Source of the DNA: Deinococcus sp. Arct2-2
GTDB taxonomy: Bacteria; Deinococcota; Deinococci; Deinococcales; Deinococcaceae
Assembly (NCBI RefSeq): GCF_004801315.1
Contig: NZ_SSNW01000061.1
Coordinates: 1-35,656, forward strand
Length of the DNA stretch: 35,656 bases
Direction: 5' to 3'
The notes beneath the pieces are model-generated. The model had not been told where the DNA came from. It searched no databases and saw only the letters and a list, made by a program, of their open reading frames with translations. The position numbers were made by a program, and so were the translations under genes. Of this stretch, positions 29,080 through 35,656 are shown piece after piece. Positions within the stretch are counted from its first letter, which is position 1. Every line of letters starts with the position of its first letter.

Positions 29080-29529
29080 ATGACTGAACACCGAGTCCAG
29101 ATCAGCGGGCGCATTGGCGGCCTTACGCAAGGGTATGACGTGCAGGCCGACTGGAACGGCTCGGAATTGCATGGGCGCATCGGCGGGGGTTTTGAGGGCA
29201 AAGATATTCGCCTGACTTTGAAGGGTGAGCGCGTAGATGTGCGCCTCGGCGGGCGGATTGAAGGCGACAATCTGGATTTGACCCTGAACGGCTCACAGAT
29301 TCACGGGCGATTTTCAGGGCGAATTATGGGGAAAGACGTGCGGCTACAGGCCAGCGGAACGAGCCTCAGTGGGCGCATCGGCGGCGTGTTGGATGGCAAA
29401 GATGTAGATATCAGCTTTGGCACGGCTCCGGTGTTGTTGGCGGCCCTCAGTGCGGTGTGCGCCTATAAGACTCTGGAAGACCAGCAGGCACAGGAGAGCA
29501 GCAATGCAGCTTCGGCCTCGCCGTCGTAA
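29080..29529 (+). CDS. Protein of five 22-residue beta repeats with hydrophobic tail
   Basis: The protein has 149 residues. Residues 8-117 are five tandem repeats of exactly 22 residues, with the pattern hydrophobic-x-GRIGG-x3-GKD-hydrophobic-x-L-x-hydrophobic-x-G. Example cores are LHGRIGGGFEGKDIRLTL and LSGRIGGVLDGKDVDISF. Regular Gly turns and alternating strands suggest a beta-solenoid or a stack of beta hairpins. The tail has a short hydrophobic stretch (VLLAALSAVCAY) and a polar end rich in Ser and Ala. No signal peptide is seen. No family was recognised. It lies 90 bases upstream of the ChlI-like ATPase on the same strand. Confidence 0.75.
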   Translation: MTEHRVQISGRIGGLTQGYDVQADWNGSELHGRIGGGFEGKDIRLTLKGERVDVRLGGRIEGDNLDLTLNGSQIHGRFSGRIMGKDVRLQASGTSLSGRIGGVLDGKDVDISFGTAPVLLAALSAVCAYKTLEDQQAQESSNAASASPS

Positions 29530-29618
29530 GGCAGACTCCCCAAACGACGCCGCTCAACCCCGATTCTCCAGCAAGCCGCACATTCCGCCCCCAAAGTGCG
29601 TGATACCTTCCGGCCAAC

Positions 29619-31112
29619 ATGACTGCACCCCACACGACGGCAGGGATGGCGCACGACAACGCAACTCAGACTCCCGCAGCGCAGACGCTGAAAGAACTGC
29701 TCCAGACGCCCGCATTTCAGGGCCGCACTCCGTTTGATGGCGTGCGCCGCACGGTGCACGACGAAGTTCGCGGCAACTTGATGCTGAAACTGCGCAGCGG
29801 AGAAGAACTGTTTCCTGGCGTAGTCGGCTACGACGATACCGTGATTCCCCAACTGGTGAACGCGCTGCTGGCCCGCCAAAACTTTATTTTGCTGGGGCTG
29901 CGCGGTCAGGCCAAGAGCCGAATCTTGCGGGCCATCACGGGCCTGATGGACGACTTTGTTCCCGTGATTTCGGGTGTAGAAATGCCCGACGATCCCCTGA
30001 ATCCGGTAGGTGCAGAAGGCCGCGCCCTGCTGGAAGCGCACGGGCTGGACTTGCCCATTCGCTGGCTGCCCCGCGCTGACCGCTACGTAGAAAAACTCGC
30101 CACGCCCGACGTGACGGTGGCCGACCTCATCGGAGACGTCGACCCCATCAAGGCCGCCCGCCTCGGCACCAGCTTGGGCGACGTGCGCTCCATGCACTTT
30201 GGCCTGCTGCCCCGCGCCAACAGAGGCATTTTTGCCGTGAACGAACTGGCCGACCTTGCGCCCAAAGTACAAGTCGCGCTGTTCAACATCCTTCAGGAAG
30301 GCGACGTGCAGATCAAGGGCTACCCGATTCGCCTAGAGCTTGACGTGATGCTGGTGTTTTCCGCCAACCCGGAAGACTACACGGCACGCGGCAAAATCGT
30401 AACGCCCCTGAAAGACCGCATCGGCAGCGAAATTCGCACCCACTACCCCACTGACGTTCGCCTCGGCATGAACATTACGGAGCAGGAAGCGGTGCGCGGC
30501 GACGACGTGACCGTGCCCGGATTCATGGCCGAACTGATCGAAGAAATTGCATTTCAGGCCCGCGAAGATGGCCGCGTAGACAAGCTGTCGGGCGTGTCTC
30601 AGCGCCTCCCGATTAGCCTGATGGAGGTGGCGAGCGCCAACGCCGAACGCCGCAGCCTGACTGGAGACGGCCACCCTGTGGTGCGCGTGAGTGACGTGTA
30701 CGCGGGCCTTCCCGCCATTACGGGCAAGATGGAACTGGAATACGAGGGCGAGATGAAGGGAGCCGATCAGGTGGCCCGCGACGTGATTCGCAAGGCCGCC
30801 GGAGCCGTGTACGCCCGCCGCCACGCCAGCGCCGACACCCGCGACCTAGAGAAGTGGTTTGAAGACGGCAACGTGTTCCGCTTCCCTCAGGGCGGCGACC
30901 CCGCTGCAGGCATGAAAGCCACCGCACAGGTTCCGGGCTTGCGTGACTTGGCCGTAGAAATTGCCGACAGCAACAGCGACGCCGTGCGGGTCAGCGCCGC
31001 CGAGTTCATCTTGGAAGGGCTGTATGGCCGCAAGAAACTGAGCCGGGCCGAAGAAACCTACGCCGCGCCGGAGCAGGAAACACGTCAGCAGCGGGGCGGG
31101 CGCTGGAACTGA
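29619..31112 (+). CDS. AAA+ ATPase of the ChlI/MoxR (magnesium chelatase subunit I-like) group
   Basis: The protein has 497 residues from 29619; an ATG at 29646 is a possible later start. The P-loop is [12 protein letters not shown]. The Walker B region reads [16 protein letters not shown], with Asn where most relatives have Asp. [19 protein letters not shown] and [27 protein letters not shown] match the beta-hairpin insert and sensor 1 to arginine-finger region of the group. Length and C-terminal helical part agree with the stand-alone ChlI-like proteins of non-photosynthetic bacteria. These usually work with a VWA-domain partner, but none is encoded next to it. No chlorophyll or cobalamin genes are nearby. 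Confidence 0.85.
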   Translation: MTAPHTTAGMAHDNATQTPAAQTLKELLQTPAFQGRTPFDGVRRTVHDEVRGNLMLKLRSGEELFPGVVGYDDTVIPQLVNALLARQNFILLGLRGQAKSRILRAITGLMDDFVPVISGVEMPDDPLNPVGAEGRALLEAHGLDLPIRWLPRADRYVEKLATPDVTVADLIGDVDPIKAARLGTSLGDVRSMHFGLLPRANRGIFAVNELADLAPKVQVALFNILQEGDVQIKGYPIRLELDVMLVFSANPEDYTARGKIVTPLKDRIGSEIRTHYPTDVRLGMNITEQEAVRGDDVTVPGFMAELIEEIAFQAREDGRVDKLSGVSQRLPISLMEVASANAERRSLTGDGHPVVRVSDVYAGLPAITGKMELEYEGEMKGADQVARDVIRKAAGAVYARRHASADTRDLEKWFEDGNVFRFPQGGDPAAGMKATAQVPGLRDLAVEIADSNSDAVRVSAAEFILEGLYGRKKLSRAEETYAAPEQETRQQRGGRWN

Positions 31113-31129
31113 GGGACTGAGATTATGGG

Positions 31130-31238
31130 TGAACCCCCCCGTTGCTCACGCAACGCCCCCCCTTAGAGGGGAGGACAACTGCTCTTTTGCTCCCCTCTAA
31201 GGGGGGCTGGCTGCGAAGCAAACTGGGGGATTTACACG
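31130..31238. repeat. AACCCCCC palindromic element, copy 3 (inverted orientation)
   Basis: Reading the minus strand gives the same order of blocks as the copies at 14567 and 14698: CCCCCAGTTTGCTTCGCAGC, CCCCCCTTAGAGGGGAGC, and CGTTGCGTGAGCAACGGGGG. It is more diverged than those two are from each other. It lies just after the ChlI-like gene. Confidence 0.7.
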
Positions 31239-31259
31239 CGGCTTCAATTTAGCTAGCAA

Positions 31260-31318
31260 CCCCCACCGCGCCCAACGCCCCTAAAAAGGTTCGTTGGGCG
31301 CGGTGGGGGGTTCGTTTT
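31260..31318 (+). terminator. Strong intrinsic terminator after the ChlI-like gene
   Basis: CCCCCACCGCGCCCAACG (31260-31277) pairs over 18 bases with its complement at 31292-31309, with a 14-base loop, followed by TTCGTTTT. It ends transcription after the ATPase gene and the repeat element. Confidence 0.75.
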
Positions 31319-31373
31319 GCCATATGTCGGGCCAAGTAGGATGGGGCATCTACCCTGCCCCGGAGGTTTTGCC

Positions 31374-32282
31374 ATGCCCGACATTCGCCGCCCCACCTTG
31401 CTCCTGACTGCACTTGTCATCTCGACGGCTCTGGTCTCACTGGCTCCGGCTCAGGGCACGCCCGCCGCAACGCCGCCTACCACCGCTCCACGCGCCATCT
31501 TGTTCCGGCTGGTAGAAAATACGGCTTCGGTTGAAGGCACGCTGGACGGCCCCACAACTGCCCGCCGCTGGACGCCCGGAGAATCGTTGGGGCCGCTGGC
31601 ACGCCAACAAATAGAGGCGATGGTGAAGGCAACCGTACTGGGGCCAACGGGCAAATTGGGGGCGGCGACTATAGGCGGGCGAATAGAAACCAATGATCCC
31701 TGCGACTGGGTGCGCGAGACCCGTTACCTGACCACCGTAAAGACCGTGTTTCCGGCCCACGCCCTGAGTGCGCCGTGGAATCCGGTGCCTCGCCCCATTA
31801 CCGCCCTCCCGCTCAACAGCGCCTCTTACCTTGCCATCGTATCTGCCGAACTGAAAAAACGGGGCTTGACTGCCGCACCGCGCCTCGTGCAACTGCTCCG
31901 CACGGACTTGGACGGCAATGGACGGGACGACATTCTGATGGTAGCGGCCAGCGACCCGGTGACCTTTAGGGAAGGCATCATGAACGGCATTTACGCAAAC
32001 CGGGCAGGGCAATATTCGCTGGTGCTGGTGCGCGAAGCCCTGCCCAACGGCGTAAAAACGAGTGTTCTGGGCGAGCGTATCTTCAAAGTCGCCCCGCTCC
32101 CAGACGCTTTTCCAGAAATGTTGACCCAGCGCATCGGCGCAGTGGCCGACCTGAACGGCGACGGCAGCATGGAAGTGCTGCTCGACGACTACGTACACGA
32201 AGGAGAAGGCACGACGGTCTGGCAAAGCAGCGCGGGTAAGGCGACGATGAAGCGGGTGCTGGAATGGGGCTGCGGGGTTTAG
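31374..32282 (+). CDS. Secreted protein with calcium-loop (FG-GAP/VCBS-like) motifs
   Basis: The protein has 302 residues from the ATG at 31374, with GGAGG about 8 bases upstream. The signal peptide is LLLTALVISTALVSLAPAQG. The C-terminal half holds two acidic loops, DLDGNGRDDILMV and DLNGDGSMEVLLDD, as in FG-GAP and EF-hand-like calcium sites of beta-propeller repeats. CDW and WGC near the middle and end give a possible disulfide pair. No enzymatic motif is seen. It may be an extracytoplasmic structural or sensing protein; the family is not recognised. Confidence 0.7.
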   Translation: MPDIRRPTLLLTALVISTALVSLAPAQGTPAATPPTTAPRAILFRLVENTASVEGTLDGPTTARRWTPGESLGPLARQQIEAMVKATVLGPTGKLGAATIGGRIETNDPCDWVRETRYLTTVKTVFPAHALSAPWNPVPRPITALPLNSASYLAIVSAELKKRGLTAAPRLVQLLRTDLDGNGRDDILMVAASDPVTFREGIMNGIYANRAGQYSLVLVREALPNGVKTSVLGERIFKVAPLPDAFPEMLTQRIGAVADLNGDGSMEVLLDDYVHEGEGTTVWQSSAGKATMKRVLEWGCGV

Positions 32283-32302
32283 GTAGGTTGTAGGACGTGG
32301 GC

Positions 32303-32355
32303 CGTAGGTTGTGAGAGAACTGCTCTCCATCCCGTCCTACAGCTCACAACCTACG
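32303..32355. repeat. Inverted repeat after the secreted protein gene
   Basis: CGTAGGTTGTGAG (32303-32315) and CTCACAACCTACG (32343-32355) form perfect 13-bp arms around a 27-base interval that itself contains GTCCTAC, complementary to GTAGGAC just left of the first arm. It may terminate transcription. It resembles in design the repeat at 19725-19787. Confidence 0.55.
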
Positions 32356-32366
32356 CCCCACAGTTC

Positions 32367-32486
32367 CTAGTACTACAGTCGCAGTTGTGCAGGCTTCTTT
32401 GATTCCATCGACTTTGCCCTCGCGCAAGAACCAAGAGAAGCGCCGTGTGCGTCGCAGCTGTATGGCAAGTGCGACTGTAGTACTAG
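32367..32486. mobile_element. MITE-like element with 17-bp inverted ends, in the panB stop codon
   Basis: CTAGTACTACAGTCGCA (32367-32383) and its exact complement (32470-32486) enclose 86 bases. If CTAG is the target duplication, a YTAR-type site as used by IS5-like elements, the element is 112 bp (32371-32482) with 13-bp ends. No transposase is inside. The right CTAG supplies the TAG stop of panB. Confidence 0.7.
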
Positions 32487-33304
32487 TACAGTTTGCCCAG
32501 CACATCATCCTTCATCACAAAGCTCTGCTCTTTGGTCGGAAACTGCCCGGCCCGGACTTCGGCGGCGTAGGTGGCAATGGCTTCGCGGGCTTCGCGGCCC
32601 AGTTCAGCGTAACGTTTGGCGAGTTTCTTTTCGTCGCCCTCGTACAGGCCCAAGAGGTCGTGGTACACCAGCACTTGGCCCTTGCAATGCACGCCCGCGC
32701 CGATGCCGATGGTAGGCACGGTCAGGCGCTCGGTAATCAGGCGGGCCAAGCGTGCGGGAATGGCCTCCAATACTACGGCAAAGGCTCCGGCGTCTTGCAG
32801 GGCTTGTGCGCCGTCTACGGTACGGCGGGCGCTTTCCTCGTCTTTGCCCTGCACTTTTAGGCCGCCCTGTGCGGTGGCGGTTTGGGGCATCAGACCCACG
32901 TGTCCCATCACCGGAATGCCGTTGCGAGACAGCACCCGCACCACGTCCAGCACTTCGGGGGTGGCTCCTTCCATCTTCACGGCGTCGGCCCCCGTTTCCT
33001 GAATCACGCGCACAGCGGCCCGCATCGCGTCGGTGACTCCGGTGTGGTACGTGCCAAACGGCAGATCTACCACCAAAAAGGTGGCTTGCGCTCCCCGGCG
33101 CACGGCGCGGGCATGGTGAATCATATCATTCAGGGTCACAGGGGCGGTGGAGTCGTAACCCAACACCACATTGCCGAGGCTGTCGCCCACCAAAATCAGG
33201 TCGGCCCCGCCCCGCTCAGCGTGTATTCCGCTGGGATAGTCGTAGGCCGTGACCATCACCAACGGTTCGGCGGCAGTCATCAGTTCGGGCACGCTGCGTT
33301 TCAT
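32483..33304 (-). CDS. panB: 3-methyl-2-oxobutanoate hydroxymethyltransferase
   Basis: The protein has 273 residues. Ketopantoate synthase motifs are [76 protein letters not shown] with the catalytic Glu, and [21 protein letters not shown]. It makes ketopantoate for pantothenate and CoA. The stop TAG lies in the end of the MITE-like element at 32367-32486. A TACCGT -10 box lies 6 bases before the ATG, and IS630 copy B sits about 60 bases upstream of the start, so any regulatory DNA further upstream has been displaced. Confidence 0.95.
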   Translation of the reverse strand: MKRSVPELMTAAEPLVMVTAYDYPSGIHAERGGADLILVGDSLGNVVLGYDSTAPVTLNDMIHHARAVRRGAQATFLVVDLPFGTYHTGVTDAMRAAVRVIQETGADAVKMEGATPEVLDVVRVLSRNGIPVMGHVGLMPQTATAQGGLKVQGKDEESARRTVDGAQALQDAGAFAVVLEAIPARLARLITERLTVPTIGIGAGVHCKGQVLVYHDLLGLYEGDEKKLAKRYAELGREAREAIATYAAEVRAGQFPTKEQSFVMKDDVLGKLY

Positions 33305-33310
33305 GGCCTC

Positions 33311-33316
33311 ACGGTA
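33311..33316 (-). promoter_or_regulatory. -10 box of panB
   Basis: TACCGT on the minus strand lies 6 bases before the panB ATG. The GAGG between them may also act as a ribosome site. Confidence 0.4.
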
Positions 33317-33335
33317 GCAGGGCGGGGGGGAAGGC

Positions 33336-33363
33336 GTCTAAGGATCAAGGGACGAAGGGTCAA
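33336..33363 (+). repeat. Heptad tandem repeat at the left edge of IS630 copy B
   Basis: Units GTCTAAG, GATCAAG, GGACGAA and GGGTCAA are followed by ATACGG. The block and about 15 bases before it match 17350-17399 closely (about 24 of 31 bases after the shared AAGGCGTC). Confidence 0.55.
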
Positions 33364-33389
33364 ATACGGGATTAAACTGAGTCACGAAT

Positions 33390-34453
33390 ATGAGACCTGC
33401 CTCGCTGTTCCCGCATCAGACGTCCGACGAGTTGGAGTTGGCCTATCGCCAGTCCGAGCGAGCGGTGGAGCGCTCCCGCTGGCAGATTTTGTGGCTGAAC
33501 AGCAAAGGACTGTCGATTCCAGAGATTAAAGCGGTGACGAGTTTTTCGCGCACCACGATCAGCACGTTGATTCGGGCGTACAACGAAGATGGGCCAGCGG
33601 CGGTGGTGGACAAACGCCGTTGGAACAAATCCGCTCCTGCGCTCACTGTGGAACAACAAGAGGTGTTGTTCAGTGCGCTCCAGAAGCCACCCGAAACGGG
33701 TGGCTTCTGGACGAGCCAGAACGTGCAAGCCTACGTCCACGAGCAATTTAAAGTGGAAATGACGTCGGTGTGTGCTTGGGGCTACTTGAGAAAGCTGGGG
33801 TTCACCGTGCAGGTACCGCGTCCGACTCATGTTCAGGCAGCCGCGCCGGAGGGACAGGCGATCTGGATAAAAAAGTCGAAGCGGCCCTGAGAACTGCACG
33901 CGCCGCGTACCCGGAGAAGCAGGTTCGGCTGTGGGTGCAGGATGAAGGGCGCTTCGGTCTGAAACCCGTGCTGAAGCGCCTCTGGGCGCTTCGGGGTCAG
34001 CGGCCAGTCATCGCTCAGCGCCGTCGATATCAGTGGCTGTATACCTATATTTTTGTTGAACCCCTCACGGGACAGAGCGATTTCCTGATCTTTCCCAGTG
34101 TCAGCGTTCCTCTGATGCAAGTCGCGCTGGACGAGTTCAGCCGGGCCGTCGATCCACACCAGCAGCAACTCATCGTCCTCTTGCTCGACCAGGCCGGTTG
34201 GCATACCAGCCAGAAACTCGAGGTGCCGCCGAATCTCTTCCTCCTGCCCTTTCCAGCGTATACGCCGGAACTGTCCCCCGCTGAACCGATGGTCACCAAG
34301 CTGAAACTGCCCATCGCCAACCAGACGCTCAACACCCTTCAAGAGGTCGAGGACTTGATCGCCGCAGAGTGTGTCCGGCTCCAGCACAACCCCCAGGAAG
34401 TCAAATCGCTCACCCTCTTCCCCTGGATCAAACATGTTTTGGACTCATTTTAA
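33390..34453 (+). CDS. IS630-family transposase made by -1 frameshift (orfA + orfB)
   Basis: OrfA (33390-33890, 166 residues) carries the helix-turn-helix region SKGLSIPEIKAVTSFSRTTIS and the linker ENGxGGF-type segment PETGGFWTSQNVQAYVHE. OrfB, in the -1 frame and ending at 34453, carries the DDE core: VQDEGRFGLKP, LLLDQAGWHTS and YTPELSPAEPM. A slip at 33869-33875 joins them into about 354 residues, the expected IS630 size. Both frames are free of other damage, so the element may be active. Confidence 0.88.
33869..33875 (+). promoter_or_regulatory. Programmed -1 frameshift heptamer in IS630 copy B
   Basis: A-AAA-AAG in the orfA frame is the classic bacterial slippery heptamer and shifts reading to the orfB frame. 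A GGAGGG lies about 15 bases upstream and may help. The orfA stop is at 33888-33890. Confidence 0.8.
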
Positions 34454-34473
34454 TTTGGTATAAGAACAGAAAA

Positions 34474-34516
34474 GGGCGGGGGCGAAAAGCTCTCTCACAC
34501 AGCATCGCTCCCGCCC
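34474..34516 (-). terminator. Intrinsic terminator of the DUF420 gene
   Basis: A 12-bp stem with one G-T pair (34474-34485 with 34505-34516) and a 19-base loop is followed on the minus strand by TTTTCTGTTCT, about 80 bases after the gene's stop. Confidence 0.7.
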
Positions 34517-34538
34517 CAGCACCTTAAACCTTACTCTA

Positions 34539-34552
34539 TTAGACCCTTAGAC
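34539..34552 (-). repeat. Heptad repeat pair near the right side of IS630 copy B
   Basis: On the minus strand GTCTAAG and GGTCTAA follow one another, matching the heptads at 17367 and 33336 but inverted relative to the latter. Confidence 0.4.
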
Positions 34553-34594
34553 TAAGCACCTACAAAGTAAACTTGTGCCCGCTCAGCCGTCCGT

Positions 34595-35074
34595 TTACCC
34601 CTTCACGACTTCACCGAAGCGCCCAAGTACCAGATAAATAATCCAGCCTGTCACGGCCACATACAGCCACACCGGAACCGTCCAGCGCACCCAAGCGCGG
34701 TGACGATTGAAGAATTTTCGGGCGGCAGGAGCATCTATGTTGCCCAAATTGCCCGCTGCTTTAAGCCCGTTGTAAGCGTTCCAAAGAGCGCCCAACGCCA
34801 GCGGCAAATTAAGTGTCGCCAGAATGATGTGGCTGATGAGCAGCGCAAAATACGCGCTACGCCACTGCTCCGGGCCTGCGTATTTCTTCTCGTAGCCGAG
34901 GCCTAAGCGGGTCAGATACAGCACCAAGAAAAGTGTGGCAAAGCTGCTGGCCACGATCATGGCCCGCATATGCGCTTCGCGGTTGTGATTGCGAATAAAG
35001 AACACGCCAAAACACAGCGCGATGCCGCTCAGGACGATAGTAATGACTGCCCACTGATTAATCGTTTCCGCCAT
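34595..35074 (-). CDS. DUF420 membrane protein (YozB/CtaM-like)
   Basis: The protein has 159 residues with four membrane helices ([76 protein letters not shown]). HxxxM and SHIILA and [18 protein letters not shown] fit the DUF420 family, whose members YozB and CtaM are needed for aa3-type oxidase function in Firmicutes. A role in cytochrome oxidase assembly is therefore plausible, but no oxidase genes are in the window. A TATAGT box lies 10 bases before the ATG, and a terminator follows at 34474-34516. Confidence 0.82.
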   Translation of the reverse strand: MAETINQWAVITIVLSGIALCFGVFFIRNHNREAHMRAMIVASSFATLFLVLYLTRLGLGYEKKYAGPEQWRSAYFALLISHIILATLNLPLALGALWNAYNGLKAAGNLGNIDAPAARKFFNRHRAWVRWTVPVWLYVAVTGWIIYLVLGRFGEVVKG

Positions 35075-35179
35075 ATCGCTTTGGACTATAGGCGCAAGGG
35101 GCCGGGGCGAGTGTCCGGGGGCACGCTGATGGCGTAGATCGGATGGGGTAGATCAGCTCAAATGACCATCTAACTCAGT

Positions 35180-35185
35180 TATACT
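35180..35185 (+). promoter_or_regulatory. -10 box of a leaderless promoter
   Basis: TATACT lies 7 bases before the ATG at 35193. No ribosome site is present between them. Confidence 0.5.
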
Positions 35186-35192
35186 CAGCCTG

Positions 35193-35621
35193 ATGCCAGA
35201 CAGCGCGAGGCAAACACAATTAGAGCTTAGCGACTCGTTGTCCCGCGCAAGGCGGCTGGCTGGCTCCATTATCCTGCCTATCGTTTGCTTGATTTCTATC
35301 AGTACCATCGCCTTTACCAACGATGGTCTGAGTCATCACATCTATAACGCATACATCTATTCCATCCTCGTTGTGGGGTTTCTGGTGTCATGGTGTGGCC
35401 TCCGCATAAACTCTGCAAGCGAATGGCCTTACATGTCTATGTTGGTTGTGTGCGGATTTTTCCTATTGGCTAAATTTATCACTCTCATCCTCTATTCGAC
35501 GCCAGATGATTTTCCTTTAGGCATGTTAGAAGCTATGATCTGGCTTTACGCTGTTTTGGTTTATTCTTTAATTGGAAGCACTCTTAAATTTTACTATAAT
35601 TTGGCGAGTTCAAGTTGCTAG
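35193..35621 (+). CDS. AT-richer membrane protein of unknown function
   Basis: The protein has 142 residues with four membrane helices (GSIILPIVCLISISTIAF, YIYSILVVGFLVSWCGL, YMSMLVVCGFFLLAKFITLI, MLEAMIWLYAVLVYSLIG). No family was recognised. Base composition is clearly more AT-rich than the neighbours. The frame ends in LASSSC, whereas a neighbouring frame continues to the window edge as KLLAHHSDESSVLRG. The gene could thus be the frameshifted N-terminal membrane part of a longer sensor protein, or simply complete. Confidence 0.6.
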   Translation: MPDSARQTQLELSDSLSRARRLAGSIILPIVCLISISTIAFTNDGLSHHIYNAYIYSILVVGFLVSWCGLRINSASEWPYMSMLVVCGFFLLAKFITLILYSTPDDFPLGMLEAMIWLYAVLVYSLIGSTLKFYYNLASSSC

Positions 35622-35656
35622 CGCACCACTCTGATGAGTCGAGTGTACTTCGTGGG

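Larger units (their letters stand above)
33365..34460 (+). mobile_element. IS630-family insertion sequence (copy B) with TA target duplication
   Basis: The ends are TACGGGATTAAACTGAGTCA (from 33365) and, reading inward from 34460 on the other strand, TACCAAATTAAAATGAGTCC, which agree at 15 of 20 positions. TA at 33365-33366 and 34459-34460 is the expected target duplication, leaving an element of 1092 bp. It differs from copy A in sequence and ends and is a separate IS630 type. It lies upstream of panB. Confidence 0.85.

Noticed and set aside
33770..33868. Independent start of the second transposase frame in IS630 copy B
   Set aside because: The first residues are shadow of orfA; the A-AAA-AAG slip site gives the expected full-length enzyme.

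Overview
The window is GC-rich bacterial chromosome and looks like Deinococcus or a close relative. This is inferred from the gene set (Rex, RlmN, GatB, PanB, MltG and a Thermus/Deinococcus-type malate dehydrogenase) and from promoter layout: many genes have a TANNNT -10 box only 6-9 bases before the start codon, the leaderless pattern described for Deinococcus. No tRNA, rRNA or CRISPR array was seen.

Layout. 357-1737 (+): two half-size DMT transporters and a MarR regulator with overlapping stops and starts. 1901-5568 (+): a glycolate oxidase cluster in the order glcF-glcD-glcE. 5643-7571 (+): a secreted CpdB-type nucleotidase, convergent with an operon on the minus strand (13105 to 7641) of TPR protein, SPOR protein, Rex and a surface lipoprotein. 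Then rlmN (-), a repeat-rich gap, a small acidic protein, and a pair of a CarH-like MerR/B12-binding regulator coupled to an NAD(P)-binding epimerase-like protein. An IS630 element (17561-18669) sits in the stop codon of mdh. Next come a truncated ComEC-like beta-lactamase-fold gene, a zinc-ribbon/HEPN-like protein, an AT-rich SUKH protein, mltG with a PfkB kinase (-), and a Kef-type antiporter fused to a UBP zinc finger.

26314-29058 holds a membrane protein, gatB and a GNAT acetyltransferase (-). A protein of five 22-residue repeats and a ChlI/MoxR-like ATPase follow (+), then a secreted protein with calcium-loop motifs. panB (-) carries a 112-bp MITE-like element in its stop codon and a second IS630 (33367-34458) upstream of its start. 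The window closes with a DUF420 membrane protein (-) and an AT-richer membrane protein (+).

Most genes are housekeeping. The less ordinary material is the CarH-like regulator with a changed light-state ligand position, the antiporter/UBP fusion, the 22-residue repeat protein, the HEPN-like/SUKH pair, two IS630 elements with well-formed -1 frameshift signals, two insertions placed in host stop codons, and several intergenic repeat families (110-bp AACCCCCC elements, heptad repeats, long inverted repeats). All calls come from reading the sequence; no database search was possible.
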